Assembly: GCA_003342895.1 (NCBI GenBank) | Contig: PTFA01000011.1 | Span: forward strand, 2,529,644 to 2,593,643 | Source of the DNA: Casuarius casuarius | Taxonomy: Eukaryota; Chordata; Aves; Casuariiformes; Casuariidae | Direction of reading: 5' to 3' | Length of the DNA stretch: 64,000 bases | Part shown: positions 1 through 10,882 of the stretch, in pieces | How positions within the stretch are numbered: the first letter of the stretch is position 1 | Layout of the letters: each line of letters begins with the position of its first letter | The notes under the pieces: generated by a model | Told to the model about the DNA's origin: nothing | Databases searched by the model: none | The model's input: only the letters and a program-made list of their open reading frames with translations | Made by a program: the position numbers and the translations under genes

Positions 1-2600
1 ACATGCTCTAGGATTTGCAAAGTACACAGATAATTTAACTGGCTTAGGCCTGCTGCATGGGCTTTTCCATTCAGCTTCCTACATGGAGATTATAAAACAT
101 TTCCATCTTCCTGACCTGCATCTTTCTGGTGCTGGAGGGGATTGAGGCCTCATGCTACCAGGCTGCAAAGCCAAATGACTTCCAGACTGAGATGAAGAAT
201 GACAGTAACATTAGTGGCTTACTACTTAGCAGGGAAGAGAAGGGAAGAAGATATTTTGGAAAGTACCACAACCTAAATTTTCACTTGGATGAAAGGTATC
301 ACAGCTAAAACAAGGTACATGCAAAGCAGGTAAGATAGTGTGTTTTTAAGGTATCATTAAACAACATGAAACTTTATTTATCTACTGCAAAATGCTGAAG
401 GCCTTGAATTGGCCATTCCTGGGTTTAAGCATGTAGACCCTGAGGCTAAAGACTTCAGTAAAGAGGGATGGATTTAGGCTGTAGACTTTCAGTGTCTGTT
501 CCATGGGGACTGGGTACTGCAGGTACCAAGGCTATTATCTCCTCAGCCCCAAGATAATTTCTCATTATTATTTTTTTTTCAATTTAAATCAGATATGTGC
601 TGTGGAAGAAGCTCTCTTAATCCCCCTGCTCTCATAAAGTGGGTTATACCACAATCTAAAGAGAGTACTCAGTTTACAGCCTTGTTAACATGCTAACAAG
701 AAGATTTTACATTCTACAAGCTTCTTATTAAAGTGGTAAATTAATTAGCTTGCCTGGATAATAAAGGGCTGAGGCCAACAGCTAATATGAACTCCATTTT
801 GATTCTGTTTCAAACATAGCCAAATGCATTCCCGTGACAAAGCTTCTGAGGTCTGGCTAATGGGTGCAAGGATTAGGTTTGTGGTTGGCCTGTTTTCAGG
901 AAAACAGAATTTATTCCGCCTCCTCTACCCCCTTTGTCTGTCTACTCAGTGGGAAGAACAGTTTCCGAAGGACAGATGCAATATGGGCAAAATTATGAGT
1001 GAGCTATTTCTGCTATAGTGAACTGCAACTAAGATATCATTAACCGTATTTATTCGTGCATTATCACATACCTTTTTCTCTACCATTTTCCAGTCTGTTT
1101 TCAATGCTGTGACTGGCACTGCCATTTCCAACTGCCATTTCCAAGTAAGTGACCATCACAGCAACACACCCCAGTCACCATTGGAGTCATTCTGTGCTGC
1201 TATAAAACAAATAGTAAGTAGTCATTTTCTCTTGTAGGAAAGAAGGCTTCTATAAGTATTTGGCTCTCAGTAGTCTGTGACTTTATCAATTTTTTATCTG
1301 CATCTGCTCTTTTCACTGGAAAGAAAGTTTGCTCACTTGTAATGAGGGAAATATGGGATTGATCTACCTGTTATTGCCCTGCCTGGAATTTCAAAAGTTT
1401 ATCCTTGCTTCTCCTCTGCCAGTGTCTATTGCTAGAATTTCTTCTGCACAGTCCAAAGCACAAGATTGTTTGTGCTGCTCTTCTGGTCTAGAGCCACCAC
1501 TCCTTTTCCCACCCTCTCTCCCCAGATTTTTATTTCTTTGCCCCTGCATTTTTTCAAAATCTCTTGTTAATAACGTAAAAGTCAGGGCTCAGCCTGAACC
1601 TTCCAGTCTCAAACCAAGTCCGTTCATTAGCTTCACAGAAAAACATTTTTCATACAATGCAAGGAAACCAAGCAGCCATGCAGCCCAAATTTGTAACGAG
1701 ACACTGCTTGACTATTGGCAACTGGCAAACAGAAGCAAAGGATTATAGAAATGCAATCTATTCTGTGAAATAGAGGCATGAAATATTATAACCTGTTAGC
1801 ATTAGCATCTGAAACATTAATAAAGCTGAGAGAACCTGTTGGAATCCTGCTCATTTAAAATTTAATGGTGTTTTCCTGTATTGCAGATATTGTATAGATA
1901 GATCAGAGTTAAATACATTATAGAATTCTAAACTGTAGACATTAGTGGAAACAGACACTAAAATCCAGAAGGGAGTATCATTTCCTAAATGAGGATAAGA
2001 GCTAATCAATTCATGTCTTTCTAAAATCTAATTATAAAGTCTAAATACTTTATGGATAAGAGATTCAGATAATGCCCAAGCTCTTTAGCAATTGGAAACA
2101 TACCTCAGGTGATAGCTTTACTAATGGGTTTTCAGCTGCACACGCAGTCCGATTCTGCCTGAAAAGTTCTTGAACAAGTTAATGTTTGTTTATTCAAGGA
2201 TAGGAGTTTTTTACTAGAGGTCTTAAAACTTTTAAACCATCTATGATAACATGTGAAACTTTCCTTCTTCGTCTAAAAGGCAGGCAAATACTTAAGAAGA
2301 CTTCCCCACCCTAACAATTGCCATTTACTAATATACTGGAGCAAGAAAATTTTGTCAACCTGCTGACAAATCCAGTTCTCCAAGCAGCTAAACCAGGCTT
2401 GTTACAAAAAACTTGTTCCACCCCTCTTACAAAGTCTTCAAAAATTCTGCAAGGCAGGCCCAGGAAATCACATGCATGTCCTTTTAAAAATTCTTAAAAA
2501 TATCTATCCTTTGCTCCTTTTCTGGTAAATTTCTACTACTCTGCACCCTGTAGCTAGCTGTCCCCACCTTANTAACCAGCTATTGAAGGCAAATAACTGA
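1..2600. other. Unique AT-rich non-coding sequence
   Basis: No gene, repeat or RNA is recognisable. The open frames are short (the longest is about 139 codons at 1,329-1,748 +), with no domain, no coding-like composition and no convincing splice pair. There are short T and A runs near 570 and scattered TATAAA or AATAAA-like strings, as expected by chance in AT-rich DNA. Confidence 0.6.
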
Positions 2601-2775
2601 TTTCACAGAATAGTTGGGGTGGGAAGGGACCTCTGGAGACGATCTGGTCAACTGCCCTGCTCCAGCAGGGTCAGCTAGAGCACATTGCCTAGGACCGTGT
2701 CCAGTCNGGTTTTGAATATCTCCAAGGATGGAGACTCCACAATCTCTGTGGGCAACCTGTTCTAATTATTGCTAT
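2601..2775 (-). mobile_element. CR1 LINE 3'-end fragment (antisense), relatively well preserved
   Basis: Read on the plus strand this is the familiar reverse complement of an avian CR1 tail. It starts with a 'ttcacagaat' end motif, then 'gggaagggacctctggaga', a 'ctgctccagcagggtcagct' block, 'gttttgaatatctccaagga' and 'tctgtgggcaacctgttc'. The element therefore points to the minus strand and is truncated at its 5' side near 2,775, as most CR1 copies are. It is less diverged than most other CR1 pieces here, so it is probably one of the youngest insertions in the window. It has no coding capacity. One N lies inside it (2,707). Confidence 0.85.
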
Positions 2776-3069
2776 GCCTGGTCCAGGAAAGATGTGAGCG
2801 AGGGCCATGCGAATCCCAATGGGCTCTACAGCCTCTTCCTGATGACCAGCCTGTGGCTGACCCTGGTTAGTGTCACCAGACCTGCTCTGCGCTCCCAGCT
2901 CAGTACTGCAGGCCTGGGGCCCTTGTTGGTGAGGCCTCTGCCCAGCCTCCCTGGCTGTCACCCCGGCTCCCGCTCGCCTTGCCCTGGGGAGAAGATGGCC
3001 CTCACTGCTCCCCGACATTGCGATTCACAGTCATTTTTTCCTAGAGTTTGCTACATGATAGTTCTGTGA
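2776..3069. other. GC-rich unclassified block beside a CR1 end
   Basis: This is clearly richer in GC than its surroundings, with runs such as 'ggcctggggcccttgttgg' and 'ggctgtcaccccggctcccg'. Both strands are open for about 110 codons, which is common in GC-rich DNA. The plus frame runs out of the adjoining CR1, so it is not a gene model. It may be further CR1 sequence too diverged to recognise, part of another insertion, or a local GC-rich segment. I see no domain. Confidence 0.4.
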
Positions 3070-4360
3070 TATCAATTAATTCATAACTTCCATACACATT
3101 CCTCAAATGCTTATGGCAAACAGTTCAGGATTTGGCATTATGCATTTCTTCAAACACCTTTGAGGCTAAAGGACAGAGAAGTTAGACAGCACACAACAAT
3201 GTAGATTTTTCAGAACTGTGATTCTCAGGGGAAACTAGCAACTTGCCTCTTGGGGAGTCAGTCTCTTCTTTTCAAACATCTTAATATAAGAAAGGGATTT
3301 TTATGATGGCAACTGTATCCCAGCTTTGAGATAACAACAAACCCAAAGTTTGAAAAAAATAATACAGACTTTACCTTAAATCTCTTTACTAAGATTGCCA
3401 TGTATGTCTTAGTGAGGGTCTACCCAGAAGGATCTGCACCGAGAATTATGTTCTTTAGGTGACACAGAAATGCCACAGATTTTCTCCCTGCCAGAGGTGG
3501 GTCAAGAGTCCCATGGGTTAAGAGGAACAAAAGTCCCTGAAGGCCATATTTTAAACTTCTTTTAACCCATTATTTTTAAATACTTTCCATAAGCTAATTA
3601 AATACTCTGTGAAGACACAGGGCTTAGCATGAAAAGCAAAATCCAATTAAATGCTGGGACGACTGCCATCTTGCATCTGAATTAGAAAAAAATTATGTTC
3701 ATTGTTCCGTTTGTCAGAGAAGGTTCAAAAATAGATTTTCACTACATAAACAGGAGAAAATTGCCGACTGGGTGGGAGGTAGGTGGAAGCATTTGGAGGA
3801 GGTTGGCTTGTCTAAGGAAATGAATACATTTGAACCTTGAACAATGGGAATAATGGGGGCAGGAGCACGTGATTGAAAGGTAGCACTTATTTGACAAATA
3901 TTGCAGATGTAGGTTACAGAAGGCTGAGAGCTTATACCAACATAATGGCAACTTTAACATTAGAAAAAGAGGGTTTTAAGTTTATAATTATTTTTTCTTT
4001 AATCAAGAAAAAAATCCTGCTTTTAAAAGAAGAATTAGTCATGGAAAGCTGTACAAGTGAGAAATAAGAAACCAAGCTCATGTCAGATTATTATAATCAA
4101 TGCATATTAGCAAAGCATGAAGAAAAAAGTCCAGCCATTCTTACATATTTTTTCAAATCCATACTTTTTTTCTTAAATGACAAATTAAATCCTTGTGGTG
4201 AGAACTGCAAAGAACTAAAATCCAGTTATGTCAACAGACATCTTTCAGATTTGGTGCACTTTGCTTAGTGATCAGGTTCTTTGCTTTCAGTAAGAGCTTT
4301 AGTTTCTTTATGATGCTTTGCACATATTTGGACACTATTTTGGCAATGTATCTTCTAAGG
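3070..4360. other. Unique AT-rich non-coding sequence
   Basis: No recognisable gene or repeat. Short open frames at 3,742-3,960 (-), 3,873-4,067 (+) and 4,080-4,268 (+) have no protein-like features. The sequence is AT-rich with homopolymer A/T runs. Confidence 0.55.
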
Positions 4361-4729
4361 TTAAGAAGGCAGTTTCAATTCTGCATGCAGTGTGTATTCA
4401 ATCTGTGTTTTCAATAGGGCTGGACTTCTATATTTTATTAGTGTGGGCATCTGTCCACCAGGATTTGGTATAGGCACTGGTCTGACATTGTAGGTCACTG
4501 AACAGACAGTGTTCTGGGCAGAAATGGGGAAAGAAAGAATAGTTGTTGTCAGAGTAGAGTTTGTAAGTGATTTAAAAGTACCTTTTCTCATTTCATCTGA
4601 GATGCCCCTTTTTATCAAAGGTAGGCATATTTTTAAAATAGTTTCTGTCTTGCTGGGAATCTGGGAGGCTTGCAGTCTTTTCAATGCCTAATCAGCTGAA
4701 ATTGGACTAAACTTTTTCCTTCAGATTTT

Positions 4730-4996
4730 TCAGTGAATTGTTAGTTCCCAGATCTGGGACATTTCAGTGAAACTGTTTATTACTGCTGTCAGTGATGGAG
4801 CTTCCACTTCTGCCAAGGAAGTTCCAGGCCTCCCACTATCCTTGACCCAGGCCAGCACAGTACCACCAGGGGCCCCCAGGGAGGATAGATACTTGGGCAA
4901 AAGCTCAGATCTTGGCTCTGGATTTGGGGAACTCTTGTCAGACATGAGTTGTTCCAAATCAAATGTTTTGGCGTTGATGAGCTGACCAATTTCCAT
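4730..4996 (-). other. Open block of uncertain nature (88-codon minus frame, also open on plus)
   Basis: A minus-strand frame starts MEIGQLINAKTF and stays open for 88 codons. It includes a Pro/Gly/Ser-rich middle with 'GAPGGTVLAWVKDSGRPG'. The plus strand is also open for 72 codons over the same DNA (4,767-4,985). The local base composition is more coding-like than that of the flanks. I do not recognise either translation. No clear splice acceptor and donor pair brackets the block. A second minus frame (4,361-4,684) lies downstream in the same phase but is separated by stops. It could be a decayed retrocopy, an unrecognised exon, or chance. Confidence 0.2.
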
Positions 4997-5399
4997 AGGC
5001 AGAACTGCATCAGACTATTAAATGTGCATAAAACAAGGAACTCTAAGTAATTTAGAAAACAGGGTTGAATTCTAGCCCTATCTCAGCATATTGGAGAGAT
5101 GGTTTGAAAATCGTATCATGATCTTCCAGAGAATCAAAGTATTATATTCAAAAAGAAATAACCAGAAACACAAATGCAATTGACTGAGTTTCTATAGAAA
5201 CAGTTCATGAGCAAAACCATAGTTAATAATGTCATGCTGTTGACAAAAGGCAAAAGCCATACTGGCAAGTTTAACCAGGGTAAACAAGACACTGAGTAAT
5301 CCCCTGTTGCGCTCAGCCTTAGAGAGACCTTACCTAGAGTAATACTTGTATGTAGTTTGGGATACTTGAAAAAAGACACTAACCACTTTGAGGTTAGAG

Positions 5400-5735
5400 G
5401 AAAACAAAAGGATTGAGCCAAGCTTTAGAAAACATGAACTGTGAGGAAAGATTGAACAGAGTTTGTTCAGCTGAAAGAAGAAGAGAGAAGAGTGGGCACA
5501 ATCAGCACTTCAAATGTATAAAAGACCACTGCACAGAGGTAGGAGATAATCTGTTCTTCATGAAGGTAGATAAGGAACAATCAATGTACATTTCAGCAAG
5601 TAAAACTTGAGCTAGCTAGTGGGAAAAACAGGATAGTAACAGAATAGATTGCAGGAGATGTTATGGAGTTTTTACTATAGGAGCTATTTAAAAAAAAAGA
5701 TTAGTCAAAGATCTGTTAGGAATGACATTGGTATT
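5400..5735 (+). mobile_element. Ancient CR1 LINE fragment (sense), ORF2 C-terminus to 3' part
   Basis: The plus strand follows the end of CR1 ORF2. 'aaacatgaactgtgaggaaa' corresponds to the conserved 'LxxMxYEERL' stretch, here read as MNCEERLNRV. It is followed by a Lys/Arg-rich run, 'tttcaaatgtataaaag'-like sequence, and 'gaggtaggagataatctgtt' (family: GDxLF). The order then continues to a diverged 'agattagtcaaagatctgtt', the counterpart of the late 'aggttagacaaacatctgtc' segment. Stops and indels break the frame. The high divergence marks an old insertion. Confidence 0.7.
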
Positions 5736-7440
5736 ATTCACCATATTCCTGACCAGCTCTGTATGTAAGATAAATAAGTTAATTNAAGGCTTCTGAAGAA
5801 AATATTCTGTTTCATAATTGAAAGGTCCCAGATAAACTATCATCACTACTGCAAAGAGCAAGCCTGGGAGAAGAGGAAAGGAAGAAGAGGCATGTGAGAT
5901 CTGTGCAGCCTGGATGGACAAGGTGACAGTCTGGGAGAGTATGAGTTCATCCCTCCTTACAGATTCATTCGTTTCATGAGAAAGCAGGGACAGAAGTGCT
6001 GTAAGACTGTTTTATTTTTGTATGGAGTATTTGCTCTCATCCAGCACTTTAGTTACAATAAGTAACTGGCAGGTCTGCTATCTGCCTTCTTCTGTTCCCC
6101 CTACCCTTATCTAACATACAGTCTAGACAGTAGGCTGCTGGGTAACTAAGATTTAGATTTTCTGGAAAGGATTTGTTCTTTTTTATCTGCATCTAGTANG
6201 GTAAGAAGATTTAATATGTAAAAAAAGAAAAAGTAATTGATGTTTTATCTAGGGATAATTATCTGTCTCTCATGTTGCTCCTTCCTACATAGAAGCTTAG
6301 TTGAAAATACCATTTTACTTTTCAATTTTATTTGTTCTGGAAGACCTTTTGCTTGTAAAAGCTTTTGAAAATGTAGAACAGAATCTACACAGTAGGTCTA
6401 ATAAAAAAAGGCTCTATTAATCATAATCAGAAATTGAGATCAACTCTGCTACAGGTATAATCTCTTCCTCAAAATATGATAAAAGATAGGACCAATCATC
6501 TAATAAGTTAGTCATNTCAGTATTTTTCTTCTTTGGCACATTCTCTTAACTGGATGTGCTGAGTATCACAAAAAATCTCTATACTTAATTGAGAGAAAAC
6601 CCTTTAAAAATGCAGCATTTACTTGATGGAAACAGCTGAAAAAAACATACATTAGTTTTGTATTACTCCCTAACTTTGTATTAGATTTTAGACAGGGCTG
6701 CTATCAGCCTGGTGCTAGAGAAGAAACAAGCCCCAGATCTGCCTCTTGAAGTTCCCAACATAGAGCTGCTGAGGTCTTAGAAAGGGTCTTTATCAAAATA
6801 TCAAGTTTGTTCATTCTACAAATATGAGGGACATAAAACCAGATTTTTCTAAAAGGCTTCCCTATCTGTAGTACACTGAACCCAAATCCCAGATTTACAC
6901 TCCCTCTGTGTAAATCTNTTAAGCTGTCCTTAAGTCCTCATTAAAAATATATTTAAGAAAACTGTATGTTAAGATACTGATTTTACATTCATGATGGGCA
7001 TGAGTCACAAAAAGGCACCTAAATTTCTACCTGAATGGGTAGTCCAGCAGATACACAACATGGTTATAAGAGTAATCATGTTTGGTATATAAATTTGCCA
7101 TTAAAACTGTAAGTTATAACTTTTCCTTTGGAAATAAAAAACAACTAGCTAATCAATTTTATATGTATCTTTGCTGAATCCATCCTTTAGGGTATTCCAT
7201 GATTCAGTCATCTGTGTCAGCAGTTTTGCTGTCCCTAAAACCTTTGAGCTTCTTTTAACTAGAAAAAAAAGAAACAATTTACACTGATCACTCAGGGAAT
7301 AAGTCAAAATATGTCTTGATTTGGAAGGAGAATCTAATCTAACAGAGAAGCCAGCTGAAGGGTAGGTAGAGGCTCCTACTTGAGAAATGCTGATATAAAG
7401 GAAAAAAATCAGAGGAAAGCTGAAAAAGACAGTAGGAATC
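5736..7440. other. Unique AT-rich non-coding sequence
   Basis: No gene or identifiable repeat. It contains three isolated N bases (near 6,199, 6,515 and 6,918), A/T homopolymers and no long frame. Confidence 0.55.
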
Positions 7441-7444
7441 CCTC

Positions 7445-7966
7445 ACATCTTCTCAGCCCCTGTTAGGCCACACTGGGAATACTGTGTCCAGTTTTGGTCC
7501 CCCCACTTCAAGAGAGATATTGGAAAAATATGGAGAGGGTCCAGCAGAAGGCCACCAAGATGATCAGAAGGTTGAAGAACATAACATACGAAGAAAAGTT
7601 GGAGGAACTGGGTTTGTTGAACCTGAAGAAGAGGAGGCTTCTAATCACAATCTTCCAATACCCAAGTTATAGTGAGGATGAAGGTACTCTCTTTACAAGG
7701 ATGTATGGTGACAAGACAGATGGCAATGGCTGTAAGTTGCTTCTGGGAAATTCCAGTTGTATATAAGAAAAAGATTTTCCACCACAAGAAAAATTAAATA
7801 TTGGAATATGCTGCTCAGAGAATTGGTGGAATTTCCCTCACGGGAAATATTCAGGCTGACAGGACCATGGATAATCTCATCTAAGTCTCTGCTTTCAGCA
7901 GCAGGTTGGACTATATAATCTCCAGAGTTCCCTTCCAGCCTAGACTTTCTATGGTTTTATGATAAC
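7445..7966 (+). mobile_element. CR1 LINE 3' fragment with remnant of reverse transcriptase C-terminus
   Basis: This is a clear 5'-truncated CR1. The plus strand begins with 'gccacactgggaatactgtg' and 'ccagttttggtccccccac'. A frame at about 7,494-7,766 reads RVQQKATKMIRRLKNITYEE, then 'ELGLLNLKKRRL' and 'LFTRMYGDKTDGNGCKLLLG', which is the conserved C-terminal tail of CR1 ORF2. The 3' portion carries 'caggttggactatataatct', 'ccagagttcccttccagcct' and a terminal 'ttctatggttttatgat', equivalent to the short terminal repeats of CR1. The frame is broken after the GNG(C/Y)KLLLG motif, so the copy is dead. The moderate divergence suggests middle age. Confidence 0.9.
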
Positions 7967-9199
7967 TCTCAGCACTGCAGAAAGGATAAATCTGAATGTT
8001 TAGAAAATTAAGAAGCAAATAGTGTTCTTGTCTGCAAATAGTTCAATAATAAATCATTTAGTGCCAACCAGCAACCTTCCATTTCCATGTTTATTTGGAG
8101 GCATAGTACCTAATAACAGTAGAGGAAGATTCCAAGAAAGAATAGTCATCAAATGGAAATAATTAAGCAAAGTCAGGAGGGATGGTAAAAGCTATATTTT
8201 CCAACTGGTCTTCAGAGATCTTGAATGAGAGGAAATTGTGCATCTGTTGAAGAAGAGAGGACAAAAAAAAAAAAGAAAAATACAGGCTCTAGATTGTCTT
8301 TCACCTATCTGACAAATGAAGAGACACAGCTGTCATCTCTGTTGCTAGATCACAGCAAGGAAATTGCTGAGATAGAATTTGGAAAGTGCTTTATTTGTCA
8401 ACAGTGCTAGTTATTTGCAGAAGGACACTTACCACTAGTGTGACATCCTCAAGGGATTTCACAGGATTCTAGTGGGGGAAAGCCTCAAATATATCTAACA
8501 TTTATTCTTGGCAATAGTAACCTGCTCCTGCTTGGACAAAAAAGCCAAGGTGGTATAAATGACTAGTTTCATTTCCCATTTCAAAGGCAAGCTCTGTATT
8601 TTATTTTATTTTTTTAAAGGCACATGTTATCAATTTTCAGTGATCAGTAAATGGGGATGCCTGTGTTCTGACTACTTTAGAAGCATCTTAAATGTAGCAG
8701 CCAAGAACCTACAGGTACCTTTTTAAGAATTCAGGCGTACATATTTATGAACTTATGAAGATGAATTCATATTGTCAGTGTAATCAATTATCAGTTACAC
8801 TGATATTACTGTGTATATGTCTACTTTATATGCACTCAGTCAATTTATTTAGACTTAGGAAACATATTGTGATGTCTATTTTTCCCCACTGACCTTCCAG
8901 ATCACACACTGGAATGAAATAGGAAGAAATTAGAAAGATGCAGAGATGGGCATAGTGGAAAGGCAGAGTCCCTCCTGTGTAGCATCAATGGATAGGGGAG
9001 AGAGAAAATCTGTAATACCAGACTGTAGAAATTGGTGGAATCATAGCAATACACAAATAACATGAAGGGCAGGTCCTCTGCAGTGTATTTCCATGGCACA
9101 TGCAGGTATGAAGAAGGGATGCAGGTGGGGACTAGGGGAGCAGAGATTTCAGCCCTTTTCATGTAATATGCCTAGTCACATCCCAGAGCAGACCCATTC
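7967..9199. other. Unique AT-rich sequence with one small hairpin
   Basis: There is no gene. A purine run lies near 8,263-8,281. At 8,773-8,805 an 11-bp stem (TGTCAGTGTAA with TTACACTGATA, one G-T pair) encloses an 11-base loop. That is too short for a miRNA precursor and is most likely chance. No repeat family is recognised. Confidence 0.45.
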
Positions 9200-9360
9200 A
9201 GTGGGTCAACAGACACGGCAGCATCCGCGTGCTCCGCTTCTGAGGGGCTCTGCGAGGTCCCTTCAGCTCCCCTTGTCGCAGTCGAGAAGAGACATGGAAG
9301 ATACTGCACATGCATTCGAGTGTTGCTGTGCGAGGGCAAGAAGTGATGACGTATGGGGAG
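9200..9360. other. Small CpG cluster in AT-rich surroundings
   Basis: Several CpG dinucleotides occur within about 150 bp, for example 'cagcatccgcgtgctccgct', 'gtcgcagtcgagaagag' and 'cattcgagtgttgctgtgcg'. At the end there is a CRE-like TGACGTA at about 9,347. CpG is scarce elsewhere, so the cluster stands out. It could be a small regulatory element or part of a younger insertion. A plus frame over 9,093-9,380 has no recognisable domain. Confidence 0.35.
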
Positions 9361-9828
9361 AAACTGAGTTACAATCCTAGAATCTTCTGCCTGATAAAGC
9401 TGTGCTCATCCTTTGCCAGAGCACCAGAGAAAGCTACTGAATGCACACTGTTCTAGCTTACAACTAGTCCAACACCAGGTAAAAAGATTAAATGCAACTG
9501 CAGTATTCTCATCTAGCTTGTTGATTACTTAGGTAAAGTCAAACACAACCTAAAACATTGCTAAAGGTGTTATTACCAATTCTAACAATACGATTGTCCC
9601 TTTCATGTATTCTGAATGCACTGCACAACCTGCTTCTCTATATAATGTTCTAGAAGTCCACTCTGTGAAGAATTAGTTTTCCACTTGGATGAACTTTTCC
9701 TGTATCAAGTGCCATTTTTTCATCTTCTACCTACAGTTTTTCTTTGCTATTCAGAGGTGAAAATTGTTATTTAATATATAAAATGTGTTTATGTATTATG
9801 GTAGACTGTAGGAATGTGTGTGTGAAAA

Positions 9829-9834
9829 AATAAA
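9829..9834 (+). promoter_or_regulatory. Possible poly(A) signal AATAAA (plus strand)
   Basis: AATAAA is followed about 20 bases later by GT/T-rich 'gccttgtttcagtg', and preceded by 'tgtgtgtg'. The arrangement fits a cleavage site, but AATAAA is frequent by chance in AT-rich DNA and no upstream exon is proven. Confidence 0.2.
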
Positions 9835-9944
9835 AAGCTTTATGGCAATGCCTTGTTTCAGTGACTGACTGATGTACACTGCCTCTGTAAACTGAATCTA
9901 CGGATTCAGTGACTTTTGTTCCTCTTCACTGGGACTTGCCATAC

Positions 9945-10038
9945 CTCTGAGAGGGAGTAGAACTGTGTCATTTCTGAGGATTTCTGAATGTAATCGTCTA
10001 CTAAGAATCCATTCTCTGAAGGGCAGCTGTCCTCAGAG
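9945..10038 (-). CDS. Candidate internal coding exon, 94 nt, gene unknown
   Basis: On the minus strand a long pyrimidine tract (TTTCTTTTCTTTTTTCC) leads to AAG, a possible acceptor at 10,039-10,040. Then comes one base plus 31 open codons ending GAG before GTATGG, a reasonable donor at 9,943-9,944. The translation is Ser/Glu/Asp-rich: SEDSCPSENGFLVDDYIQK, continuing SSEMTQFYSLSE. I do not recognise the protein. Thirty-one codons without a stop is weak evidence by itself, and the acceptor has GGAAG instead of the usual CAG. The composition and paired splice signals are the only support. The partner exons were not found. Confidence 0.22.
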
Positions 10039-10663
10039 CTTCCAAAAGGAAAAAAGAAAAGAAATAAGCTAAAATAATCAAGACTTCCATTAATAATCAT
10101 TATTGCAGGCATTATTTCAATATCTGAAGACTACAAACTGTGAAAGATAGAAGGTAATATTTCCAGAGAAACTAAACCTGGTTCCCGTTAAAAAAGAAAG
10201 TGCTTCTAGAACACTCAGGATATGCTAATGGCAAACTTTCTATCAAATATGAGAGGGGACATCCAAATAGGTTAGGGCAAATTCTCTGCTCTGGCACATG
10301 TTGAAAACCTTCTGAGGTCACTGTATAAACTTGTCACTCCAAGTTAATAGTTTTGATGTAGCAAACTAGGTGCCACCAGCAACCCAATGAATCAGACTCA
10401 CTCTTCAGAGAGTTATGCCACTTACACACTAAATATTCAGAGAGGGTTTACTCAAGTGACAAGTTTCTTTACAAGTAGATTAATCCACAGAAATCAAGGT
10501 CTTTGAAGAGCTAACCGCAATGACACTTTTGAGCACTGTCCCTGTCTCTTCTGCTTATTTCAGTGGAGTAGTGGCTAAAAGAATCCCAAAGAAACCACCT
10601 TGTAAAGAATGATTTCACCTGGTAAAGAACGATTGATTGGGCATTATCAGCTTCCTCTCCTAG

Positions 10664-10732
10664 AATGCTGCGTTCAGTTCTAGGCAAACGCCCATTCCTC
10701 ACAATGAGGAGGGACATTCTTCCTCAGTCCAG
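10664..10732 (+). mobile_element. Very short CR1-like relic (sense)
   Basis: 'gaatgctgcgttcagttcta' resembles the CR1 segment 'aatactgcgttcagttctgg', followed by diverged 'acaatgaggagggacattct' where the family has 'acaagaaggacattgagg'. Only about 70 bases align, so the call is weak. Confidence 0.35.
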
Positions 10733-10831
10733 TACTACGAATCATTCACTGTATTTTGCTATATAGTTGTTGCTTGGTCATTCTTAGAAACTGAATTTCA
10801 TAGAAATTAAATGAATGCAAAGACTTACCGA

Positions 10832-10882
10832 GATATATATGTGTGTGTGTTTGCACGCGCGCACACATGCACGCATGCATTG
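10832..10882. repeat. Alternating purine/pyrimidine tract (AT)n(GT)n-CGCGCG-(AC)n
   Basis: The tract runs 'atatatatgtgtgtgtgt', then 'ttgcacgcgcgcacacatgc', then 'acgcatgcat'. Strict purine/pyrimidine alternation with a CGCGCG core is a classical Z-DNA-forming composition, and the two halves are partly self-complementary. Confidence 0.8.

Noticed and set aside
1329..1748. 139-codon plus frame, the longest in the window
   Set aside because: No domain, no splice context, composition like the surroundings; expected by chance in 64 kb.
2728..3069. 113-codon plus frame
   Set aside because: It starts in the reverse complement of a CR1 tail and runs into GC-rich DNA, with no domain.
4361..4684. 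107-codon minus frame in phase with the one at 4,730-4,996
   Set aside because: Several stops separate the two and neither is recognised, so a joined gene is not supported.
7494..7766. 90-codon plus frame with convincing protein sequence
   Set aside because: It is the C-terminal remnant of CR1 ORF2 inside a truncated LINE, not a host gene.
8773..8805. Hairpin as a microRNA precursor
   Set aside because: The stem is only 11 bp, far shorter than a precursor of about 30 paired bases.
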